From contig NZ_FNPW01000012.1 in NCBI RefSeq assembly GCF_900107395.1, forward strand, positions 149,686 to 213,685: a stretch of 64,000 bases of DNA, written 5' to 3'. This document shows positions 52,886 to 59,963 of the stretch, one piece after another (the first letter of the stretch is position 1; each line of letters opens with the position of its first letter). The stretch is from Pseudomonas sp. NFIX28. Its GTDB lineage: Bacteria > Pseudomonadota > Gammaproteobacteria > Pseudomonadales > Pseudomonadaceae. The position numbers and the translations under genes are program-made. The notes beneath the pieces are model-generated. The model was given only the letters and a program-made list of their open reading frames with translations, was not told the DNA's origin and made no database searches.

Positions 52886-53710
52886 ATGAGCAACTGGCCG
52901 CTGGATCGAAGCTACAGCTTCAATGGACAAACGGTGCGCTACGCCATTCACGGCGAGGGCCCGCCCCTGGTCTTCGTGCATGGCACGCCGTTTTCTTCCT
53001 ACGTCTGGCACCGCATCGCCCCGCACTTCAGCACCAGCCACCGGGTGCACTATTTCGACCTGCTGGGCTACGGCCAGTCGGAACAGGCCGCCGGCCAGGA
53101 CGTGTCCCTGGGCGTGCAGAACCAGCTGCTGGCCGAGCTGCTGGAGCACTGGGGCCTGGAGCGTCCGGACGTGGTGGCCCACGATTTCGGCGGCGCCACC
53201 GCCCTGCGCACCCACCTGCTCAACGGCAAGGACTACCGCAGCCTGACCCTGATCGACCCGGTGGCGCTGTCGCCCTGGGGCTCGCCGTTCGTGCAGCACG
53301 TGCGCCAGCATGAACAGGCCTTCAGCGGCGTGCCGGACTACATCCAGCAAGCCATAGTGCCGGCCTACATTCGCGGGGCGATCCACCGCAAGATCGCCGA
53401 CCCGGAGCTGGCGCCCTACGTCCAGCCCTGGCTCGGCGCCACCGGCCAGGCTGCCTTCTACCGGCAGATCGCGCAGATGGACGAGCGCTACACCGCGGAG
53501 GTGGCCGCGCTTTACCCGAACATCCGCTGCCCGACCCAAATCCTCTGGGGCGAGGAGGACCAGTGGATTCCCATCGAACGCGGCCGCCAATTGCAGCAGT
53601 TGATCCCCGGCTCCCGCTTCCAGGCGGTACCCAACGCCGGCCACCTGCTGCAGGAAGACGCCCCGGAAGCCATCATCGCCGCGCTGCTGCGCTTTCTGCC
53701 GCAAGCCTGA
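52886..53710 (+). CDS. Alpha/beta hydrolase with Asp nucleophile (dehalogenase/epoxide-hydrolase-like)
   Basis: 274 residues. Oxyanion motif VFVHGTPFSSYVW, nucleophile elbow VVAHDFGGATAL with Asp100 instead of Ser, acid in GEEDQWIP and base His in NAGHLLQED. Asp in the elbow is typical of haloalkane dehalogenases, epoxide hydrolases and dehalogenase-like enzymes, not esterases. No halide-binding Trp pair can be confirmed by eye. Likely operon with the deoxyribosyltransferase 16 bases downstream. Confidence 0.85.
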   Translation: MSNWPLDRSYSFNGQTVRYAIHGEGPPLVFVHGTPFSSYVWHRIAPHFSTSHRVHYFDLLGYGQSEQAAGQDVSLGVQNQLLAELLEHWGLERPDVVAHDFGGATALRTHLLNGKDYRSLTLIDPVALSPWGSPFVQHVRQHEQAFSGVPDYIQQAIVPAYIRGAIHRKIADPELAPYVQPWLGATGQAAFYRQIAQMDERYTAEVAALYPNIRCPTQILWGEEDQWIPIERGRQLQQLIPGSRFQAVPNAGHLLQEDAPEAIIAALLRFLPQA

Positions 53711-53726
53711 AGGAGCAAAAAAAGGC

Positions 53727-54236
53727 ATGAGCCCACGCATCTACCTCGCCGGCTTCGACCTGTTTCGCCGCGATGCCATCGCTCGCGGCGACTACCTCAA
53801 ACGCCTGTGCCAAGCCCAAGGCCTGCAAGGCCTCTACCCCTTCGACCAGCAGGTGCCGGCCCAGCCGACGCCGGAGCAGACCGCCTGGCTGATCTGCCAG
53901 GAGAACATGCAGCTGATCCGCGACTGCGACGCGATGCTGGCCAACCTCAACGACTTTCGCGGCCGCGAACCGGACTCCGGCACCGCCTTCGAGGTGGGCA
54001 TGGCCATCGCCCTGGGCAAGCCGGTGTGGGCCTGGTTCGACACGCCCGCGACCCTGCGCGAACAAGTGCCCCATGACGCCGACGGCCGCGATGCCGAAGG
54101 TTTGCTGGTGGAGGATTTCAACCTGCCGCGCAACCTGATGCTGGCCTGCACCTGGGCCGGCCACAGCCGCAGCGCCGAAGACGCCCTGCCGCGCCTGGCC
54201 GCCTACCTCGCCCAGCAACCGCCGCTCCGACAGTGA
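53727..54236 (+). CDS. Nucleoside 2-deoxyribosyltransferase family protein
   Basis: 169 residues, MSPRIYLAGFDLFRRDAIAR at the start. The family catalytic pattern DSGTAFEVGMAIALGKPVW contains the nucleophile Glu (GTAFEVG), with the DxD-type Asp in RDCDAMLANL. Transfers deoxyribose between bases or hydrolyses deoxynucleoside monophosphates. The context of NUDIX, cytosine permease and deaminase suggests nucleotide salvage or sanitation. Confidence 0.88.
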   Translation: MSPRIYLAGFDLFRRDAIARGDYLKRLCQAQGLQGLYPFDQQVPAQPTPEQTAWLICQENMQLIRDCDAMLANLNDFRGREPDSGTAFEVGMAIALGKPVWAWFDTPATLREQVPHDADGRDAEGLLVEDFNLPRNLMLACTWAGHSRSAEDALPRLAAYLAQQPPLRQ

Positions 54237-54273
54237 CAGATTTGCCCCCAGCGATTACGTGAGGACACGCACC

Positions 54274-54897
54274 ATGGAAAACACCTGGCTCACCCACGCC
54301 AAACGCTTGCAGGCCCTGGCCTCCACCGGGCTGCATTTCTGCAAGGACCCGTTCGATCGCGAGCGTTACCAGGAAGTCGCCGACATCGCCCACCGCATGC
54401 TCGCGCAACTGGCCGACGTGCCCCTGGAACGCATTGCCGGCCTGGTGTCGGACTTCGCCAAACGCTACTCGACACCCCTGGTGGATGTGCGCGGCGCCTT
54501 GATCGAAGACAACCGCATCCTCCTGGTCCGCGAACAGACCGACGGCCGCTGGGCCATGCCCGGCGGCTATGCCGATATCGGCCTGTCGGCCGCCGAAAAC
54601 ATCGTCAAGGAGATCAACGAAGAGGCCGGGCTCAGCGTCTCGGCCCGCGCCCTCTACAGTGTCCGGCACAAGGCCAAGGGCCCCTTCACTCCCGACACCC
54701 GGGACTTCTACAAGCTGTATTTTCTCTGCGAGCGCAGCGAACGCGGGACCCCGGTGGCCGGCTCGGAAGTCAGCGACGCCGGGTTCTTCACCCTCGACGC
54801 CCTGCCCGAACTGTCCCGTGGCCGCACCGTGGAAGGCGATATCGAAGCCGCCTTTGCCTTCCACCGCGGCGAAACCCGACTGACCCTGTTCGATTGA
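54274..54897 (+). CDS. NUDIX hydrolase with N-terminal NUDIX-N domain
   Basis: 207 residues from the ATG at 54274. An N-terminal helical domain (about 1-65) of the type found in ADP-ribose or CDP-choline pyrophosphatases precedes a Nudix fold. The Nudix box (about residues 96-118) reads GGYADIGL..ENIVKEINEEAG: the first Glu is Leu and Arg is Lys, while the EExG core is kept, which is normal in this subfamily. Cleaves nucleoside diphosphate derivatives; exact substrate unknown. Confidence 0.9.
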   Translation: MENTWLTHAKRLQALASTGLHFCKDPFDRERYQEVADIAHRMLAQLADVPLERIAGLVSDFAKRYSTPLVDVRGALIEDNRILLVREQTDGRWAMPGGYADIGLSAAENIVKEINEEAGLSVSARALYSVRHKAKGPFTPDTRDFYKLYFLCERSERGTPVAGSEVSDAGFFTLDALPELSRGRTVEGDIEAAFAFHRGETRLTLFD

Positions 54898-54903
54898 GCC
54901 AAT

Positions 54904-54957
54904 GTAAAGCATCCTTGACACCGCTGGATCGCCCGCCTAATGTAAAGCACCCTTTAC
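54904..54957 (+). promoter_or_regulatory. Sigma70 promoter overlapped by two palindromic operators
   Basis: TTGACA (54915-54920), 17 bases, TAATGT (54938-54943) is a near-consensus promoter. Operator 2, GTAAAG-CACC-CTTTAC (54942-54957), is a perfect palindrome over the -10; operator 1, GTAAAG-CATC-CTTGAC (54904-54919), has one mismatch and covers the -35. Start-to-start distance is 38 bp. Together they suggest repression by the XRE protein of the operon. Confidence 0.75.
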
Positions 54958-54971
54958 TTCAGGAGCCAGCC

Positions 54972-55346
54972 ATGTGCGGCAAACGCTACCTCGTGGAATT
55001 CACCCTCATCCTGCTGGCCTACCTTGTCGCCGTGGTTTTCAGCACTTACCTGCTGTCGGGCATGGACAGCGGCGCCGGGCGTATCGCGGTGTCGCTGATT
55101 CCCGTAATCCCGATGATCGCCATGGCGCTGGTGGTCATTCGCCAGCTGCGGCGCCTGGATGAACTCAGCCAGCGCATCCAGCTCAATGCCCTGGGCATCG
55201 CCTTTGTCTGCACCGCGCTGATCACCTTCAGCTACGGCTTCCTGGAAATAGCGGGTCTACCGCGACTGTCGATGTTCGCCGTCTGGCCGATCATGGGCTC
55301 GGTATGGCTGGTGGCCACGCTCCTCGGCAACAGGCGCTACCAGTGA
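54972..55346 (+). CDS. Four-helix membrane protein paired with an XRE regulator
   Basis: 124 residues from the ATG at 54972 (MCGKRYLVEFTLILLAYLVA). Four predicted transmembrane helices, and a basic cytosolic loop after helix 2 (RQLRRLDELSQRIQLNALGI). No signal peptide or known catalytic motif. Gene pairs of a small membrane protein and a short XRE regulator are common in bacteria, and functions are mostly unknown; the membrane protein might sequester the repressor or sense the envelope. Confidence 0.75.
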   Translation: MCGKRYLVEFTLILLAYLVAVVFSTYLLSGMDSGAGRIAVSLIPVIPMIAMALVVIRQLRRLDELSQRIQLNALGIAFVCTALITFSYGFLEIAGLPRLSMFAVWPIMGSVWLVATLLGNRRYQ

Positions 55347-55540
55347 ACAACCGCCTGCGTGAACTGCGCGCCGGGCAAGGCTGGTCCCAGGCGGAACTGG
55401 CCGCGCGCCTGGAGGTTTCACGGCAGACCGTGAACGCCATCGAGACCGGTCGCTACGACCCCAGCCTGCCCCTGGCCTTCAAGATCGCGAAGGCCTTCGG
55501 CCTGCCCATCGAGGGTATTTTCGAGGCCCCCGAAGACTGA
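55343..55540 (+). CDS. Short XRE-family helix-turn-helix regulator
   Basis: 65 residues from a GTG at 55343, overlapping the preceding stop by 4 bases (GTGA), so coupled. A single helix-turn-helix (QAELAARLEVSRQTVNAIET) makes up the whole protein, followed by a short tail PLAFKIAKAFGLPIEGIFE. Such proteins act as dimers on palindromes like GTAAAG-N4-CTTTAC upstream of this operon. Its target is probably its own promoter. Confidence 0.85.
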   Translation: MNNRLRELRAGQGWSQAELAARLEVSRQTVNAIETGRYDPSLPLAFKIAKAFGLPIEGIFEAPED

Positions 55541-55692
55541 GCGGCCGGTGATCCAATTTGTCTCACCGGCGCACCGCTTTTGCGCCGAAGCCGACCAATC
55601 GGCCGCGCCGGAAAGCAAAATCCCCCTGCTTGTCTATAAATCTCCTGCAGGTTGCACAACGCCGGCCGGGCGCTCCTGATCCTTGGGCGGCG

Positions 55693-55709
55693 TTGGCACG
55701 GCGACTGCA
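55693..55709 (+). promoter_or_regulatory. Sigma54 promoter of codBA
   Basis: TTGGCACG-GCGAC-TGCA has GG (55695-55696) and GC (55707-55708) exactly 10 bases apart, and only one base differs from the consensus TGGCACG-N4-TTGCW. It stands about 57 bases before the codB start. No typical sigma70 boxes are evident in 55541-55765. Confidence 0.75.
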
Positions 55710-55765
55710 ATGCGCCTGCGTCGCTTACGCACCAGGTAACGCCTGGGCCAATCAGGGGAAGGCAG

Positions 55766-57037
55766 ATGACGCAGAACGATCCAGGCAACGATTACCCGCT
55801 CAGCGAAGTGCCGATGCATGCGCGCAAGGGCCTGGCCTCCACGGCCATGGTGCTGCTGGGTTTCACTTTCTTCACCGCCACCATGTTCGCCGGCGGCAAG
55901 CTCGGCGTGGCCTTCAGCTTCGGCCAGATGCTCGGGGTGATCGTGCTCGGCAACCTGCTGCTGGGCCTGTACGCGGCGGGCCTGGGCTATATCGCCTTCA
56001 AGAGCGGCCTGAACTCGGTGCTGATGGGGCGTTTCTGTTTCGGCGAGGTCGGCAGCAAGCTCAGCGACCTGATCCTGGGCTTCACCCAGATCGGCTGGTA
56101 CGCCTGGGGCACCGCCACCGCCGCGGTGGTGCTGGGCAAGTATTTCGAGCTGGACCAGGGCACGGTGCTGGGCCTGATGGTGCTGTTCGGCCTGGCGTTC
56201 TGCGCCACCGCCTATGTGGGTTATCGCGGGCTGGAAATCCTCTCCTATATAGCGGTGCCGGCCATGGCGCTGCTGCTGTTGCTGTCGATGTGGGTGGCTA
56301 CGGTCAAGGTCGGCGGCCTCGACGGGCTGCTGGCCGTGGTGCCGAGCGCCAGCCTCGACCTGTCCACGGCCATCACCCTGGTGTTCGGCACCTTTGTCAG
56401 CGGCGCCACCCAGGCCACCAACTGGACGCGCTTTTCGCGCTCGGCCAGGGTCGCGGTGCTGGCCAGCCTGATCGGTTTTTTCATCGGCAACGGCCTGATG
56501 GTGCTGATCGGGGCCTACGGCGCCATCGTCTACCAGCAGCCGGACGTGGTCGAAGTGCTGCTGTTGCAGGGCTTCGCCATGGCCGCCATGGCCATGCTCC
56601 TGCTCAATATCTGGAGCACCCAGGACAACACCATCTACAACTTCGCCGTCGCCGGCTGCAACCTGCTGCGCACCGGCCGGCGCAAGACCGTGACCCTGGC
56701 CGGCGCAGTGATCGGCACCCTGCTAGCGCTGCTGGGCATGTACGACATGCTGGTGCCCTATCTGATTCTGCTGGGCACGGTGATCCCACCGATTGGCGGG
56801 GTGATCATGGCCGACTTCTTCTACCGCTACCGCGGCCAGTACCCGCGCCTGGCCGACAGCAAATTGCCGGCGTTCAACTGGGCCGGCCTGGGCGCCTATG
56901 CCATCGGCACCGTGGCGGCTTTCAGCTCGCCCTGGCTCGCGCCGCTGGTGGGCATCGCGGCCGCGGCCCTGAGCCATATGTTGCTGAGTAGCCTGCTCGG
57001 CCCGCGCGCCACCACCGCAGCGGATATCCAGGCATGA
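55766..57037 (+). CDS. codB: Cytosine permease
   Basis: 423 residues from the ATG at 55766 (MTQNDPGNDYPLSEVPMHAR). Twelve-helix NCS1 transporter; GFTFFTATMFAGGKLGVAF and GGVIMADFFYRYRGQYPRLA are family motifs, TQIGWYAWGTATAAVVLGKY the substrate region. Imports cytosine with H+ or Na+. Followed by codA after 79 bases, with a sigma54 promoter upstream, so probably expressed under nitrogen limitation. Confidence 0.93.
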   Translation: MTQNDPGNDYPLSEVPMHARKGLASTAMVLLGFTFFTATMFAGGKLGVAFSFGQMLGVIVLGNLLLGLYAAGLGYIAFKSGLNSVLMGRFCFGEVGSKLSDLILGFTQIGWYAWGTATAAVVLGKYFELDQGTVLGLMVLFGLAFCATAYVGYRGLEILSYIAVPAMALLLLLSMWVATVKVGGLDGLLAVVPSASLDLSTAITLVFGTFVSGATQATNWTRFSRSARVAVLASLIGFFIGNGLMVLIGAYGAIVYQQPDVVEVLLLQGFAMAAMAMLLLNIWSTQDNTIYNFAVAGCNLLRTGRRKTVTLAGAVIGTLLALLGMYDMLVPYLILLGTVIPPIGGVIMADFFYRYRGQYPRLADSKLPAFNWAGLGAYAIGTVAAFSSPWLAPLVGIAAAALSHMLLSSLLGPRATTAADIQA

Positions 57038-57116
57038 ACCTGGGGCCTTGCGACGTTGCGGCCGCCGGCCCGAGCACCGTACCCTGACCGCCTGGATTGA
57101 AAGAGGAATCGCTCCG

Positions 57117-58370
57117 ATGCTCATCATCAACGCCCGCCTGCGCAACCGTGAAGGCCTGCACGAACTGCACCTGGAAAACGGCCGCATCGCCAGCATCGCC
57201 CGGCAGACCGAAGCCCCGACCCTGGGCCCCGACGACCTCGACGCCGGCGGCAACCTGGTGGTGCCGCCCTTCGTCGAGCCGCACATTCACCTGGACGCCA
57301 CCCTCACTGCCGGCGAGCCACGCTGGAACATGAGCGGCACGCTGTTCGAAGGCATCGAATGCTGGGGCGAGCGCAAGGTCACCATCACCCACGAAGACAC
57401 CCAGACCCGCGCCCGTAAAACCATTCGCGCCCTCGCCGCCCACGGCATCCAGCATGTGCGCACGCATGTCGACGTCACCGACCCGGAGCTGACCGCGCTC
57501 AAGGCCATGCTCGAAGTGCGCGAGCAAACGGCGCACCTGGTCGACATGCAGATCGTCGCCTTTCCCCAGGAAGGCATCGAAAGCTACCGCAACGGCCGCG
57601 AGCTGATGGAAGAAGCGATCCGCCTGGGCGCCGATGTGGTGGGCGGCATTCCGCATTTCGAATACACCCGCGACCAGGGCGTCAGTTCGGTGAAGTTCCT
57701 CATGGACCTGGCCGAGCGCACCGGCTGCCTGGTGGACGTGCATTGCGACGAAACCGACGACCCGCATTCGCGTTTTCTCGAAGTGCTGGCCGAAGAAGCC
57801 CGCAGCCGCGACATGGGTTCGCGGGTGACCGCCAGCCACACCACCGCCATGGGTTCCTACGACAACGCCTACTGCGCCAAGCTGTTCCGCCTGCTCGGCC
57901 ATTCGGGCATCAGCTTCGTCTCCTGCCCCACCGAAAGCATCCATCTGCAAGGGCGCTTCGACACCTTCCCGAAACGCCGCGGCGTGACCCGGGTCAACGA
58001 GCTGCTGGAAGCCGGGATGAACGTGTGTTTCGGCCAGGATTCGATCGTCGACCCCTGGTACCCGCTGGGTAACGGCAACATCCTGCGGGTGCTGGAGGCC
58101 GGCCTGCACATTTGCCACATGCTCGGCTACCGCAACCTGCAGAGCGCCCTCGACCTGATCACCGACAACAGCGCCAGGGCCCTGGCCCTGGGCGAGCGCT
58201 ACGGTCTGGAGGAAGGCCGCCCGGCCAACCTGCTGATCCTGTCGGCCGACAGCGACTACGAAATGATCCGCAGCCAAGGCCTGGCGCTGTATTCGATCCG
58301 CGACGGCAAGGTGCTGATGAAACGGCAAATGGCCCAGGTTGAATTGCTGGGGGATGCAGGGGCTGTGTGA
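57117..58370 (+). CDS. codA: Cytosine deaminase
   Basis: 417 residues of the amidohydrolase superfamily. Metal ligands are in VEPHIHLDATL (His56, His58), VDVHCDETDD, TASHTTAMGS and the last Asp in CFGQDSIVDPWYP. Catalyses cytosine to uracil and ammonia. The C-terminal stop TGA is at the start of a tandem REP array. Operon with codB. Confidence 0.95.
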   Translation: MLIINARLRNREGLHELHLENGRIASIARQTEAPTLGPDDLDAGGNLVVPPFVEPHIHLDATLTAGEPRWNMSGTLFEGIECWGERKVTITHEDTQTRARKTIRALAAHGIQHVRTHVDVTDPELTALKAMLEVREQTAHLVDMQIVAFPQEGIESYRNGRELMEEAIRLGADVVGGIPHFEYTRDQGVSSVKFLMDLAERTGCLVDVHCDETDDPHSRFLEVLAEEARSRDMGSRVTASHTTAMGSYDNAYCAKLFRLLGHSGISFVSCPTESIHLQGRFDTFPKRRGVTRVNELLEAGMNVCFGQDSIVDPWYPLGNGNILRVLEAGLHICHMLGYRNLQSALDLITDNSARALALGERYGLEEGRPANLLILSADSDYEMIRSQGLALYSIRDGKVLMKRQMAQVELLGDAGAV

Positions 58371-58764
58371 CGGCGGCCGACGCCTTCGCGGGCAAGCCTC
58401 GCTCCTACGCAAAGCGGGTGAATTTGAATATTGGATTGGCGATGGCGGGTGATGAGACGGCTAGAGGCGTAACGGCGGCCGACGCCTTCGCGGGCAAGCC
58501 TCGCTCCTACGCAAAGCGGGTGAATTTGAATATTGGATTGGCGATGGCGGGTGATGAGACGGCTAGAGGCGTAACGGCGACCGACGCCTTCGCGGGCAAG
58601 CCTCGCTCCTACGCAAAGCGGGTGAATTTGAATATTGGATTGGCGATGGCGGGTGATGAGACGGCTAGAGGCGTAACGGCGACCGACGTCTTCGCGGGCA
58701 AGCCTCGCTCCTACGGAAATGGTGGCGTATTCCTCGGTAGGAGCGAGGCTTGCCCGCGAAGGCG
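58370..58764. repeat. Tandem array of 102-base REP-containing units after codA
   Basis: Three full units (58370-58471, 58472-58573, 58574-58675) and a 40-base partial unit (58676-58715), then an inverted copy (58737-58764, GTAGGAGCGAGGCTTGCCCG). Each unit has the REP core CGCGGGCAAGCCTCGCTCC and a 60-base spacer. Units are nearly identical (the spacers appear identical). As 102 is divisible by three, both strands stay open across the array, but no gene starts here. Confidence 0.9.
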
Positions 58765-58788
58765 ATCGCCATGGATACATCGCCCCCC

Positions 58789-58886
58789 GTAGCCGCTGCC
58801 GCAGGCTGCGATCCGGCACGGTCGCTGCGATCTCAAGGGCAGCGGAAGATCCCGCAGGTATTTACGCAGCCCGCGGCAACGCCTAC
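58789..58886. repeat. REP palindrome (family 2), decayed right arm
   Basis: Left arm GTAGCCGCTGCCGCAGGCTG... (58789-58813); a decayed right arm at 58867-58886 reaches into the stop codon of the DapF-like gene. Confidence 0.65.
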
Positions 58887-59875
58887 AGAGCGCGGGCGGT
58901 GCCGAACAGGCTGACCCGCACCAACTCCCCACCCCGCGCTTCCAGGCGCAGCGGCGCGGTGCCGCCGGGCATCGCCACCGCGACTTCGCCGGCCTTGACC
59001 CAACCGACTCGCCATGCCGCGCAGGCCACGGCACTGGCGCTGGTGCCGGACGATGCGGTGGGACCTTCGCCACGCTCGAACACCCGGGCGGCGATGCGCT
59101 GCGGGCCCTCCAGCCACGCCCATTGCAGGTTCACCCCCGCCGGGCAGGGTTCGCCGCTGCCGATGGGCATGGCGTAGGCGATGCGAGTCAGCGCCTCGGC
59201 CAGGGGTGCTTGCGCCATCTGCCGGTTGCCCGGCAAGGCGCCGGCATCGTCGACCAGGGTCACGCAATGCGGGTTGCCGATACGCACGAACTGGCTGCGA
59301 CACCATTGCGGGCACAACCGCGCCAGCCCGCGCACCCGACTCAGGTCGACACAGCTCGAATCGTCAGTCTCGACCCCGTGTTGCACACCCACAGCTTGCG
59401 GGCCGAACGCCGGCTGCCCGAGGTCCAGCCAAAAGCCACCCACCCCGGCGACCTGCGCCGGTTCGACCACGGTCGCCACCGGCGATACGCCATCCGGCTT
59501 GTCGTGATGCACCCGCAATTCGCTGGCCCCCTGGGCTGGCAACAGACCTTGCTCGGTCAAGGCCTGGGAAAAGATGGTCAGGCCGTTGCCGCTGCGTTCG
59601 GCCAGGGTGCCGTCGGTGTTGACGATCAACAGGTCGAACGGCGGCGCGTCCTGGAACGGCCCGACCAGCAATCCGTCGCTGCGATGGGCCTTGGCCCCTT
59701 GTGGCCGGGTGCCTGGCGCCCAGCCGCACAAGGCCTCGACGGCCTGCGTGCTCCAATTGGCCCGGGCCAGCGCCGCCTCGGCCGCACTGGCCGGCAAGGC
59801 GATCCCCAGCCGGCGTACCTCAGCGGGCGCCACCACGCCGTAAAGATTGCCGCGCGCATCGTAGAAAGAGGTCAT
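58883..59875 (-). CDS. Diaminopimelate epimerase-like protein with both catalytic Cys changed to Ser
   Basis: 330 residues with the two-fold DapF layout. The first catalytic motif reads NTDGTLAERSGNG with Ser95 where DapF has Cys, and the second reads GPTASSGTSASA with Ser276 where DapF has ACGTGACA. NPHCVTLV of the centre is as in DapF. The usual dapF is expected elsewhere. Alternatives are a racemase/isomerase that works without Cys, a trans-hydroxyproline dehydratase-like activity, or an inactive paralogue. No operon partner; the stop is inside a REP arm. Confidence 0.85.
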   Translation of the reverse strand: MTSFYDARGNLYGVVAPAEVRRLGIALPASAAEAALARANWSTQAVEALCGWAPGTRPQGAKAHRSDGLLVGPFQDAPPFDLLIVNTDGTLAERSGNGLTIFSQALTEQGLLPAQGASELRVHHDKPDGVSPVATVVEPAQVAGVGGFWLDLGQPAFGPQAVGVQHGVETDDSSCVDLSRVRGLARLCPQWCRSQFVRIGNPHCVTLVDDAGALPGNRQMAQAPLAEALTRIAYAMPIGSGEPCPAGVNLQWAWLEGPQRIAARVFERGEGPTASSGTSASAVACAAWRVGWVKAGEVAVAMPGGTAPLRLEARGGELVRVSLFGTARAL

Positions 59876-59963
59876 TGCAGGGTTCCAGAGACAGACGGGC
59901 CGCTGACATTACTGCGAATGCCGCGGCCCGGCCAAGCCCTGTGCCAAGCCTTTCCTACCTGGC

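Noticed and set aside
52762..53313. 183-codon plus-strand frame upstream of and into the alpha/beta hydrolase
   Set aside because: Overlaps the real gene in another frame, and the 5' part has no domain or Shine-Dalgarno.
58370..58715. CRISPR array (regular repeats with spacers)
   Set aside because: Repeats and spacers are identical in each unit, the unit is 102 bases and contains a REP core; there are no variable spacers and no cas genes.
58256..58819. Long open frames on both strands over the tandem repeat (34-residue repeats)
   Set aside because: They arise because the 102-base REP unit is a multiple of three; no ribosome site, and the core is the non-coding REP consensus.
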